From Candidatus Rokubacteria bacterium 13_1_40CM_69_27 (GTDB taxonomy: Bacteria > Methylomirabilota > Methylomirabilia > Rokubacteriales > CSP1-6): a DNA stretch of 50,971 bases. Positions 1-7,315 of this stretch are shown here, one piece after another. How positions within the stretch are numbered: position 1 is the stretch's first letter; the number at the start of each line of letters is the position of its first letter. Position numbers and translations under genes: made by a program. The DNA is taken from the NCBI GenBank assembly GCA_001917535.1, contig MNEF01000068.1, forward strand, positions 1-50,971, written 5' to 3'. The notes under the pieces were generated by a model that worked only from the letters and a program-made list of their open reading frames with translations, was not told where the DNA came from and searched no databases.

Positions 1-969
1 CAGCACGTTGTGGGCCACCACGTTGTCGCCCACCTCCGTCGTCCCCTGGTTGCCGATGCCGATCAGCGCGTGCCCGGCGTTGCGCATCGTGTTGGAGAGA
101 ATCCGGTTGCGGCTCGCCCCATAGACGAGCACCAGGGAATCGCCCGTATTGGTCGCCTCGCTGCCGAAATTGGTAATCGTGTTCCCCTCGATCAGATTAT
201 CGTTGCTGGCGGTGATATAGACGGCGGTGGCGTTCAGCGTACTGTTTCTCAAGACATTATGATTGCCCCCGTCGAGATAGACGGAAAAATACGTGCCATT
301 GGTAATGGTGAGGCCATCCAGGATGATATACGCCCCCTGCAGCCAGGCCGTGGTGCCGCTCACGTCCCCGACGTCAATCACCGCCGTTTGCCCGCTCGCA
401 TTCTTGAAGGTGATCGGCTTGGCGGCGGTCCCGCTCACCGCGGGACGGAGGGACTGGCCCGAAAAGGTCCCTTTGAGATACACGGTATCTCCCGGCTGGA
501 CCGCGGCGTTGGCCTGGGCCAAGGTTCGCCAGGCGCTCGTGAGGCTCAGCCCGCTGTTGGCATCATTGCCCCCGGTGGCGTCCGCGTAGAGAAGCCGATT
601 GAACGTCTCAGGGTTCGCGACGCTCAGGGCCAGGGGGGCTGAGGCCACGACGCTCCCATCGCTGTACCGGACTTCGGCGGTGATGGTATGGCCGCCATTG
701 GCGGTGCTCGCCGCGCTCCACGTGATTTGATACGGGGACACGGTCACCAGGGCTTCGAGCACGTAGCTGTCTAGCTTGAACTGCACCCCGGTCAGCCCCG
801 TCGTGGCGGAGACGATCGCCGTCAACGTCACCGCTCCGCTCACCGGCGACGCTTGCGACGCGCTCACGGTGACGCTCGGGAGTGATTGGGCCAGGGCAGG
901 TGTGGTGAGCGATGCGGCCAGGAGCACCGCGCACGCCTGCCGAACCGCCCACCCGGTTCCCGGAAACAT
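1..969 (-). CDS. Secreted right-handed parallel beta-helix protein (partial, C-terminus outside window)
   Basis: Reading the minus strand from the ATG at 969 gives 323 codons open to the window edge, so the C-terminus is missing. Residues 1-28 look like a signal peptide (basic start, hydrophobic core ending A-L-A-Q). Residues of about 30-120 resemble a bacterial Ig-like module (SVTVSASQASPVSGAVTL). After about residue 125 the protein shows the DUF1565/NosD style: a YADATGGNDANSG entry motif, then short asparagine-rich rungs such as DNLIEGNTITNFG and NRILSNTM. This fold is typical of secreted polysaccharide-acting or adhesive proteins; the substrate cannot be told from sequence. An AAGGGGG ribosome site lies 5 bases before the ATG. 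The leader carries a c-di-GMP-I riboswitch, so expression probably follows c-di-GMP. Confident on fold, not on function. Confidence 0.85.
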   Translation of the reverse strand, partial: MFPGTGWAVRQACAVLLAASLTTPALAQSLPSVTVSASQASPVSGAVTLTAIVSATTGLTGVQFKLDSYVLEALVTVSPYQITWSAASTANGGHTITAEVRYSDGSVVASAPLALSVANPETFNRLLYADATGGNDANSGLSLTSAWRTLAQANAAVQPGDTVYLKGTFSGQSLRPAVSGTAAKPITFKNASGQTAVIDVGDVSGTTAWLQGAYIILDGLTITNGTYFSVYLDGGNHNVLRNSTLNATAVYITASNDNLIEGNTITNFGSEATNTGDSLVLVYGASRNRILSNTMRNAGHALIGIGNQGTTEVGDNVVAHNVL

Positions 970-970
970 A

Positions 971-993
971 TGGTCCCCCTTCGCGGAAGACCA
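971..993 (-). promoter_or_regulatory. Shine-Dalgarno-sequestering hairpin between riboswitch and start codon
   Basis: On the minus strand this segment folds into a 9-bp stem (TGGTCTTCC with GGGGGACCA, two G-U pairs) closed by a GCGAA loop. The 3' arm contains the ribosome-binding purines of the beta-helix gene, two bases before its ATG. A riboswitch directly upstream could open or close this stem, which suggests translational control. The base pairing is read directly; the switching model is inference. Confidence 0.5.
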
Positions 994-1025
994 CCATGTC
1001 CCGGGGAGGCTGCATCCCCCTCCTT

Positions 1026-1105
1026 CGGCAGCCCGGCTGTCAGGCCTTCCGCCTGACCCGTGGCTTTGCGTCCCCGCCTCGCGACGGGTTTGCCCTTATC
1101 GGGAA
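1026..1105 (-). promoter_or_regulatory. Cyclic di-GMP-I riboswitch (GEMM-I)
   Basis: The minus strand carries the conserved core of this class: AGGGCAAACC, then a stem closed by a GCGA tetraloop (CCCGTC/GGCGGG), then GGGACGCAAAGCC, then a second stem (GTCAGGC/GCCTGAC), then CAGCCGGGCTGCCG. The two-stem layout, the GNRA tetraloop and the GGACGCAAAGCC joint match the Vibrio Vc2-type aptamer as I recall it. It sits about 57 bases upstream of the ATG of the secreted beta-helix gene at 969, the usual place for control of a surface or matrix gene by c-di-GMP. No T-run terminator is visible; a hairpin over the ribosome site at 971-993 is the better candidate expression platform. Confidence 0.9.
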
Positions 1106-1132
1106 GAGGTCTTCCCTCTGCGACAGAACTAG

Positions 1133-1148
1133 TGCACGGCGGATGCCA
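1133..1148 (-). promoter_or_regulatory. Sigma-54-like -24/-12 promoter
   Basis: The minus strand reads TGGCATCCGCCGTGCA, with the GG and GC doublets spaced as in the RpoN consensus (TGGCACG-N4-TTGC). A start of transcription about 12 bases downstream would fall near 1121, just before the riboswitch begins at 1105. The match is imperfect (G for the first T of TTGC), and no upstream activator site was identified. Confidence 0.5.
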
Positions 1149-1546
1149 GGCAGCGGCTGCGTCCGAGTCAGGGCGCGTGAATATCTGGAAATCACGGAGA
1201 CTCGAGAGGCGCGGAGAACCGATCAACGGGGTCCAAGCGGAACGCACGAGTGACATCGTGGCGTCAGGCTCGACGGTGAGCGTACGGATTCTTGACTCTG
1301 GTGCGCTCACCATGGTGGGCGCACCAGAGTTGCTCTGCAGCTCGGGCGTCTGGTCAGGGCCGCGCGATTCGTCGGTGCGCAGAGCACACCGCTCTCGATC
1401 ACGCACCGCCTGAGTCGGATCCAACCCGACGACGTCGGCAACGGTGAAGGTCGGGCGGTGCCGAACCTCCTCGAGGACACGGCCGACGGCGGCTGGACAA
1501 GGCAAGATCCACAGCCTATTCTCCCTGGCGCGACGGGGGTGCCGGC
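1149..1546. other. Intergenic region between the riboswitch-controlled gene and the zinc dehydrogenase
   Basis: About 400 bases without a convincing gene. The only clear structure is the 36-bp palindrome at 1295-1330. Minus-strand reading between about 1330 and 1505 stays open and looks faintly coding (FTVADVVGLDPTQAV), but I recognise no family and it has no plausible end. Treat as noncoding or decayed sequence. Confidence 0.4.
1295..1330. repeat. Near-perfect 36-bp palindrome
   Basis: Arms CTCTGGTGCG and CGCACCAGAG surround a centre with ACCATGGT at its axis; the whole 36 bp is self-complementary except for one pair. As RNA it would form a very stable hairpin. There is no T-run on either side, so it is not an obvious intrinsic terminator. 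It could be an operator, a bidirectional terminator, or a small transposable remnant. Confidence 0.6.
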
Positions 1547-2674
1547 ATGAAGGGACGGGTCGCGGTGCTCAAAGCCTACGGCGGTGACTTCGAGCTGCGC
1601 GAATACCCGGTGCCGGACCCCGAGCCCGGCGCGATCCTGGTCCGGCTGACGCGCGCCGGCGTCTGTGGCTCCGACCTCCATATCTGGCGCGGCGAGATGA
1701 AGGAGGTCTACGGCTCACCGCCGCGCGACCTCACCTTCGGCCACGAGATGTGCGGACGCGTGGAGCGTCTCGGTGAGGGCGTCACGGTGGACTCGGCCGG
1801 CCAGCCGCTCCGTGAGGGCGACCGGATGACCTTCCTCTACTTCTTCCCGTGCGGCCGCTGCCCGGTGTGCCTGCGGGACGAGGTGGGGAGTTGCCCCCGC
1901 AAGGCGCGCCCGTCCCGCGTGGCCGGGACCCGGCCCTTCTTCAACAACGCCTACGGCGACTACTACTATCTCCGCCCCGGCGGCTTCCTGTTCCGGATCC
2001 CCGACGAGGTCTCCGACGACGTCGCGACCCCGGCCAACTGCGCCCTGGCCCAGGTGATCTACGGGCTCGCCCGCGCCGGCCTGCGCCCCGGTGACACGCT
2101 GGTGATTCAGGGCGCCGGGGGGCTCGGCCTCAACGCCGTGGCCGTGGCCCGCGACACGGGCGCCGACCGTGTCATCGTGCTGGACCGCGTGGCCTCGCGC
2201 CTGGAGCTGGCGCGCGCCTTCGGCGCCGACCACACATTGAGCCTGGCCGATCTGCCGACGCCCGAGCGCCGCATCGAGGCCGTCATGGACCTGACCGGCG
2301 GCTTCGGGGCCGACGTCGTGGCGGACTTCGTCGGCTACCCGGAGGTCGTGCCCGAGGGCCTCCGGATGCTGCGGGGCGGCGGCTGCTACCTCGAGATCGG
2401 GTCCATCGCGCCCGGCAACGTCTTTTCCTACGACGCGACGGCCCTCGTCCGCGGCAACGCGCGGCTGGTGGCCGCCTCCAACTACTCGCCGTGGGCGCTG
2501 GCCCGGGCGCTCGGCTTCCTGCGCCGCAACCTCGGGCGCTTTCCCTTCGAGCGCCTGGTCTCCCACGTCTTCCCGCTCGAGGACATCTCCGAGGCGTTCC
2601 GGGAGGCCGACTGGATGCAGCGCGGTGGCGACGGCCTTCGCCTCTCTCGCGCCGCCCTGTCGATGGCCGACTGA
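1547..2674 (+). CDS. Zinc-dependent medium-chain alcohol dehydrogenase
   Basis: A 375-residue MDR-superfamily oxidoreductase that should oxidise an alcohol or polyol using NAD(P)+. The N-terminal GroES-like domain has the catalytic zinc ligands Cys40 (GVCGSDLH) and His66-Glu67 (GHE). The structural-zinc loop has four cysteines (Cys102, 105, 108, 116; CGRCPVC). The Rossmann domain starts with GAGGLG at residues 189-194. Length and motifs are complete, so it should be active; the substrate cannot be inferred. The next gene, a broken LLM oxidoreductase, begins three bases after its stop, so the two are likely co-transcribed with the downstream binding protein and SDR. Confidence 0.9.
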   Translation: MKGRVAVLKAYGGDFELREYPVPDPEPGAILVRLTRAGVCGSDLHIWRGEMKEVYGSPPRDLTFGHEMCGRVERLGEGVTVDSAGQPLREGDRMTFLYFFPCGRCPVCLRDEVGSCPRKARPSRVAGTRPFFNNAYGDYYYLRPGGFLFRIPDEVSDDVATPANCALAQVIYGLARAGLRPGDTLVIQGAGGLGLNAVAVARDTGADRVIVLDRVASRLELARAFGADHTLSLADLPTPERRIEAVMDLTGGFGADVVADFVGYPEVVPEGLRMLRGGGCYLEIGSIAPGNVFSYDATALVRGNARLVAASNYSPWALARALGFLRRNLGRFPFERLVSHVFPLEDISEAFREADWMQRGGDGLRLSRAALSMAD

Positions 2675-2677
2675 CCC

Positions 2678-3629
2678 ATGGACCTGGGGATCTTCGATCA
2701 TCTCGACCGTCGCGAGGTGCCGCTCGACGAGTTCTACGAGAGCCGCCTGCGCCTGCTGGAGCGGTACGACGCCGCCGGGTTCTACTCCTATCACCTGGCC
2801 GAGCACCACGCCACGCCGCTGGGGCTGGCGCCGGCGCCCGGCGTCTTCCTGGCCGCCGCCACCCAGCGGACCCGGCGCATCCGCCTGGGGCCGTGCGTGT
2901 ACTGCCTGCCGCTCTACGACCCGCTCCGGCTCATACGAGATCGCGTACTTCGACCTGCACCACCTGGAGACCGAGGAGATCTACCGGGAGGCGCTCGAGG
3001 TCATCCTGCAGGGGTTGACCAGCGAGGTGCTCGACCACCGCGGGCCCCGCTACACCTACCGCAAGGTGCCGATGGTGCTCCGGCCGTTCCAGCGGCCGCA
3101 CCCGCCGCTCTGGTACGGCCTCGGCCACCTCGAGGGCGTGGAGTGGGCGGCGACCAACAAGGTGCACGTCATCACCAACCAGACCTGCGAAGGGTCGAAG
3201 CCCCTGTTCGAGCGCTATCGCGAGGTCTGGCAGCGCAAGCACGGCGAGGCGCCGCTGCCGAAGCTCGGCATGTCACGCCATGTCGTGCTGGCGCCCACCG
3301 AGGCCCAGGCCGAGGCGCTCGTTCGGCCCAACTATGCCGTGTGGTACGCGAACCTCACCAAGCTCTGGCGCGACTTCGGCTCCATTCCCATCCGCTTCGC
3401 CCGAGATTTCGACGAGGCCCGCCAGCGCGGCCTCGCCATCGTGGGCACGCCGGCCCGGGTGCGCGAGGAGATCGAGCGTCAGGTCGCCGCGAGCGGATGC
3501 ACCTATCTGGCCTGCCGGATGATGTTCGGCAACATGAGCGAGGCCGAGGCGTCGTCGTCGATCGACCTCTTCACCGCCGAGGTCATGAAGCACCTCACCG
3601 CGCTGGCTGAAGCCGGAGGGAAGCCATGA
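2678..3629 (+). pseudogene. LLM-class flavin-dependent oxidoreductase broken by an internal deletion and frameshift
   Basis: Two frames together encode a luciferase-like monooxygenase family protein. The first frame (from ATG 2678) gives the N-terminus MDLGIFDHLDRREVPLDEFY through PLYDPLRL; the second continues with YEIAYFDLHHLETEEIYREA to the stop at 3629. The switch falls at about 2932-2934. Between those points, intact homologues have roughly 30 residues including the conserved LDxLSxGRxxxGxGxG segment, which is absent here, so this is a deletion and not a simple sequencing slip. The rest of the barrel and the C-terminus are well preserved, which suggests a recent event. The stop overlaps the ATG of the next gene (ATGA), so coupling to the binding protein at 3626 remains. 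Confidence 0.8.
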
Positions 3630-5167
3630 GCCGACGGAGCCTTGCACTCGGGTTCGTGTTGTTGTGGTGCGCCCTGCTCGGGGGCGGTGTCTTCGAACCA
3701 GCGGCTTCCCAGCCCAAGCCGGAAGGAGAGATACGCTGGGCGCTCTACGTGACCCTGTCCCCCCTGTGGTTCGATCCGGGAGAGGTGGTGGGCCAGATCA
3801 CGCCGTTCTGGGTGCTGCTGGCCCTCCATGACGCGCTCGTCAAGCCCATGCCCGGAAACCCGATGGCGCCGAGCCTGGCGGAATCCTGGACGATGAGCGC
3901 GGATCAGCGGGTCTACGAGTTCAAGCTGCGCGAGGGGCTCAAATTCCACAACGGCGATCCCTTCACCGCCGACGACGTGAAGTTCAGCTTTCAGCGCTCC
4001 AAGGGCAAGATCCTCCACGAGAAGGTCCGGGAGGTGGAGGTGGTCGGTTCCCACCGGGTGCGCTTCCATCTGCACGACCCCTGGCCCGACTTCATGACCT
4101 TCTACGGGACCCTCGTGTCCGGGGCCGGCTGGGTCGTGCCCAAGAAATACGTCGAGCAGGTGGGCAACGAGGGCTTCAAGAGGCATCCCGTCGGGCTGGG
4201 GCCGTACAAGTTCGTGAGTCACACGCCGGGCGTCGACCTGGTCATGGAGGCCTTCGAGGGCTACTGGCGCAAGGTGCCCTCGGTGAAGCGGCTCGTGTTC
4301 AAGAGCGTCCCCGAGTCCACGACGCGAATGGCGATGCTGAAGAGGGGGGAGGTCGACATCGCCTACCTGCTGGATGTCCCCCAAGCCGAGGAGGTGAGGC
4401 GCGATCCCGCGCTCAAGCTCGCCTTCTCCGGAGGGATCGCGGTCTTCTTCCTGGACTTTCTCGATCAGTGGGATCCCAAGTCTCCCTGGCACGACAAGCG
4501 GGTGCGGCTGGCCGCCAACTACGCCCTCGATCGCCGCGCGCTGAGCGAGGCGGAGACGCTGGGCGCCTCCAAGCCCGCCGGGAGCTTCATTCCCCCCCAG
4601 TTCGAGTTTGCGCTGCCCTTCGAGCCCTATCCGTACGACCCCGCGAAGGCGAAACAGTTGCTGGCCGAGGCGGGCTATCCCAACGGCTTCGATGCCGGGG
4701 AGCTGCATCAGCTGCCGCCGTATTTCTCGCTGGGGGAAGCGATCGTCGGGTATCTGCGGGCCGTCGGGATCAAGATGAAGATGCGGCCGATGGAGCGCGC
4801 GGCGTACTTCTCGGCGCTGGGGACGAAGAAGCTGAAGGGGCTGTGTGTCTGCACCAGCGCGCTCTATGGCAACGCCGCCTCGCGGATGTCGGAAGTCGTG
4901 CCCAGTGACGGGGCCTACGCCTATGGCGGCTACCCCGACATCGACGACCTGTACAAGCAGCAGGCCCGGGAGACCGACCGGAAGAAGCGCGAGGCGATGC
5001 TGCACCAGATCCAGCGGTTGCTCCAGGAGCGGGTGAGGTTCGGGCCCATCTATGAATACATCTGGCCGAGCGGGGTGGGGCGGCGGGTGGCGGAGCCCGC
5101 GCTGATGCTCATCAACCCCTGGCCCTGGTCGGCGCCCCTGGAAGAAGTGCGTCTCAAGAAAGACTGA
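3626..5167 (+). CDS. Peptide/nickel-type ABC transporter substrate-binding protein (SBP family 5)
   Basis: A 513-residue periplasmic binding protein of the DppA/OppA family. It begins with a signal peptide (MSRRSLALGFVLLWCALLGG, cleavage near AAS). The family signature follows: LAESWTMSADQRVYEFKLRE, then LKFHNGDPFTADDVKFSF. The mid-region VGLGPYKF and the C-terminal PYDPAKAKQLLAEAGYPNG are also typical. The length is normal. No permease or ATPase gene lies nearby, so the transporter partners must be encoded elsewhere. The start overlaps the stop of the broken LLM gene by four bases, so it is part of the plus-strand operon beginning at 1547. The ligand is unknown; the family takes peptides but also many other small molecules. 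Confidence 0.9.
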   Translation: MSRRSLALGFVLLWCALLGGGVFEPAASQPKPEGEIRWALYVTLSPLWFDPGEVVGQITPFWVLLALHDALVKPMPGNPMAPSLAESWTMSADQRVYEFKLREGLKFHNGDPFTADDVKFSFQRSKGKILHEKVREVEVVGSHRVRFHLHDPWPDFMTFYGTLVSGAGWVVPKKYVEQVGNEGFKRHPVGLGPYKFVSHTPGVDLVMEAFEGYWRKVPSVKRLVFKSVPESTTRMAMLKRGEVDIAYLLDVPQAEEVRRDPALKLAFSGGIAVFFLDFLDQWDPKSPWHDKRVRLAANYALDRRALSEAETLGASKPAGSFIPPQFEFALPFEPYPYDPAKAKQLLAEAGYPNGFDAGELHQLPPYFSLGEAIVGYLRAVGIKMKMRPMERAAYFSALGTKKLKGLCVCTSALYGNAASRMSEVVPSDGAYAYGGYPDIDDLYKQQARETDRKKREAMLHQIQRLLQERVRFGPIYEYIWPSGVGRRVAEPALMLINPWPWSAPLEEVRLKKD

Positions 5168-5192
5168 ACCTCTCTCGGCGAGGACAACGTGC

Positions 5193-5960
5193 ATGAGGCT
5201 CAAGGGAAAGACCGCGCTCATCACCGGCGCCAGCCGCAACATCGGCCGGGCCATCGCGCTGGCGTTCGCCGCCGAGGGTGCGGACCTCGCGCTGAACACC
5301 CGCGTCAACCGCGAGGAGCTGGAGGCCGTCGCTGCCGAGTGCCGGAAGGCCGGCGTGCGGGCCCTCCCTCTGCTGGCCGACATCGCCGACGCCGCCGCCG
5401 TGGCGGCGATGGTCGCCCAGGCCCTCACCGAGCTGGGGGCCATCGACGTGCTCGTCTGCAACGCGGCGGTCCGGCCGCACAAGGCCCTCACCGAGACTTC
5501 GCTCGACGACTGGCACCGCGTGCTCGCCGTTAACCTCCACTCGGCGTTCTACCTGGCCCGCGCGGTGGTGCCGGCGATGAAGGAGCGTGGGCGGGGCAGC
5601 ATCATCGCGCTCGGCGGCATGTCCAGCGTGACCGGGCGGCCCAACACGGCTGCCGTCACGACGGCCAAGACCGGGCTGCTGGGCCTGGTGCGGGCGCTGG
5701 CCGCCGAGCTGGGGCCGTTCGGCATCCGCGCCAACATGGTGGTCCCCGGCTTCATCGACACCGAGCGGCGCTATGCCGAGTGGTATCCGGAGTGGCGCCA
5801 GGCGCCGCCGGGCGCGCCGACGCAGCTCAAGGAGATCCCGCTCGGCCGGCTCGGCCGGCCCGAGGAGATCGCGGAGGCCTGCCTGTTCCTCGCCTCCGAC
5901 GCCTCCGCCTACGTCACCGGCGACACCATTCGCGTCATGGGCGGGCGCCTCATCGGTTGA
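5193..5960 (+). CDS. SDR-family oxidoreductase lacking the catalytic tyrosine
   Basis: A 255-residue short-chain dehydrogenase with a full Rossmann fold: the cofactor motif TGASRNIG at residues 10-17, NAA at about 91-93, and the C-terminal GRLGRPEEIAEACLFLASDA block. The catalytic YxxxK is changed: the lysine is present (Lys159), but the tyrosine position is Val155 (AAVTTAK). The serine region reads LGGMSSVTGRP. A classical SDR reaction would therefore be impaired, or the protein has another role. The gene follows the binding protein by 25 bases and belongs to the same run. The rest of the sequence shows no sign of decay. Confidence 0.85.
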   Translation: MRLKGKTALITGASRNIGRAIALAFAAEGADLALNTRVNREELEAVAAECRKAGVRALPLLADIADAAAVAAMVAQALTELGAIDVLVCNAAVRPHKALTETSLDDWHRVLAVNLHSAFYLARAVVPAMKERGRGSIIALGGMSSVTGRPNTAAVTTAKTGLLGLVRALAAELGPFGIRANMVVPGFIDTERRYAEWYPEWRQAPPGAPTQLKEIPLGRLGRPEEIAEACLFLASDASAYVTGDTIRVMGGRLIG

Positions 5961-6028
5961 CGAGGCGGTGCTTCGGCGCGCCGAGCCTGGCGGTGGCAGT
6001 GTCCGGGTTTCACAGGAGCGTTGAGCTC

Positions 6029-6103
6029 ATGACCGTCGACTACGACCAGATCGAGAAGGAGTCCAAGAGCCTCAAGACGCGGTTCAACGAGATCTACCAG
6101 TAG
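6029..6103 (+). CDS. Possible 24-residue small protein
   Basis: An ATG at 6029 with an AGGAG site about 12 bases upstream opens a 24-codon frame starting M-T-V-D-Y-D-Q-I-E and ending with TAG. It is charged and likely helical with no membrane segment. Its start resembles that of the 33-residue ORF at 8404-8505 (M-T-D-Y-R-A-I-E), which supports it being real. It follows the SDR gene by 68 bases. The function is unknown, and chance cannot be excluded at this size. Confidence 0.35.
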   Translation: MTVDYDQIEKESKSLKTRFNEIYQ

Positions 6104-6249
6104 GCCGCGGCGCCGGGAGCCCTATCCCGCCCGGCCGATCGCGATCGTGGTCGCGTTTCTCCGGTGACGGCGTCGAGGCTGGGCGGCCGGGCGAAGGCGA
6201 CGGCAAGACCGAGGACACAGAGCAGAGATGCCTTCACGGATGGCATCGC

Positions 6250-7311
6250 TCAGCCGCCCGGCTTGAAGATCTCCCGGAACAACGAGACGTAGCCGTCGAA
6301 CTCGTCCATGGCCCGGGCCTCGAACGGCAGGAGCCGGTAGGGCTGAAGATAGGGGACGGTCACGTCCGGCCGTGTCGGAACGCGATGCCGCCGCTTGATC
6401 GTTTCCATCCCGGTGCGGGAAAGGATGAAGTCGTAGAACAACGCGGCCGCATGCGGGCGGCTCCCCGTACTGGTGAGAGCGATGCCGATCCTGTGGACCG
6501 GGATCACCCCGTCGAGGGCGGTCCAGTCGACCGGCGCTCCGTGGGCCTTCAGCCGCTCCACGGCGTGCACCTGCAGCTCGGCGGCCAGGGGGAACTCGCC
6601 CGCCGCCAGGAGCTGGGCGATGAGGGAATGCCCCTTCCGGAACTGGATCTCCTGGCGCGCGAGCTTCTTGAAATACTCCAGGGCGGCGTCCCGCCCGTCG
6701 CGCTTGTCCAGATACCGGAGCGACGTGGCAAACCAGGAGAAGGCCTCGGTATCCAGGGCGATCCCCCCCTTCCAGCGAGGATCGAGGAGGTCCCGGTACG
6801 TCCTGGGCGCCGCCTCGCGGGGGACGAGCTTCGTGTTGTAGGCGAGAACCCACGCCGAGATGTACATGCCGTTCCAGTAGCCGCGAGGATCCTTCATCTC
6901 GAGCGGGTAGGCATCCTGTTCCGGCGACTCGTAGCGGGACACGAGATTCTGCTTGGTCAGGATGTTCAGCTCGATCTCCGGCAGGGAGATGACGTCGGCC
7001 TTGAAGGCTTTCGCCCGCGACTCCATCAGGATGCGCTGCAGCACCTTCTCGCTGGGGGCGCGGAAGTGCTCGACTCTCAGGAAGGGGTACTGCTCCTGGA
7101 ACTTCTGGGTCAGCGCGAGCGCGTCGTCCGCGTCGGCGCTCGAGTACCAGACGAGCCCCCCTTCCTTTCGCGCGCCGCCGAGGAGTTTGGCCTCTCGCTC
7201 GCCTCCCCGGAGCCTGGCGATCGCTTGGAGCGTCGCCTCCCGGGTCTGCGCCGGCGCCAGGCCGGGGAGCAGACCCAGCAGGATCAGGAGAACCGCAGAT
7301 ACGCGGACCAT
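6250..7311 (-). CDS. Extracellular solute-binding protein (iron/thiamine/spermidine-type fold)
   Basis: A 353-residue periplasmic binding protein with a signal peptide (hydrophobic VLLILLGLLPGLAPAQ). The first lobe reads EGGLVWYSSADADDALALTQ, and later comes YNTKLV, then PRTYRDLLDPRWKGGIALD, the hallmark of the FbpA/AfuA-like group (SBP family 1/6). These proteins carry ferric iron, phosphonates, thiamine or other organic ions; the ligand here is open. It is the last gene of the minus-strand operon that starts at 11858, four bases after the amidohydrolase. No permease or ATPase gene is adjacent. Family call firm, ligand unknown. Confidence 0.85.
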   Translation of the reverse strand: MVRVSAVLLILLGLLPGLAPAQTREATLQAIARLRGGEREAKLLGGARKEGGLVWYSSADADDALALTQKFQEQYPFLRVEHFRAPSEKVLQRILMESRAKAFKADVISLPEIELNILTKQNLVSRYESPEQDAYPLEMKDPRGYWNGMYISAWVLAYNTKLVPREAAPRTYRDLLDPRWKGGIALDTEAFSWFATSLRYLDKRDGRDAALEYFKKLARQEIQFRKGHSLIAQLLAAGEFPLAAELQVHAVERLKAHGAPVDWTALDGVIPVHRIGIALTSTGSRPHAAALFYDFILSRTGMETIKRRHRVPTRPDVTVPYLQPYRLLPFEARAMDEFDGYVSLFREIFKPGG

Positions 7312-7315
7312 GGCG

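Noticed and set aside
10-642. Plus-strand frame of 210 codons at the window start
   Set aside because: The opposite strand encodes a signal peptide, Ig-like domain and beta-helix rungs; the plus frame has no protein-like pattern.
3503-5491. A 662-codon minus-strand frame antisense to the family-5 binding protein
   Set aside because: It is a codon-mirror artefact; the plus strand carries signal peptide and family motifs.
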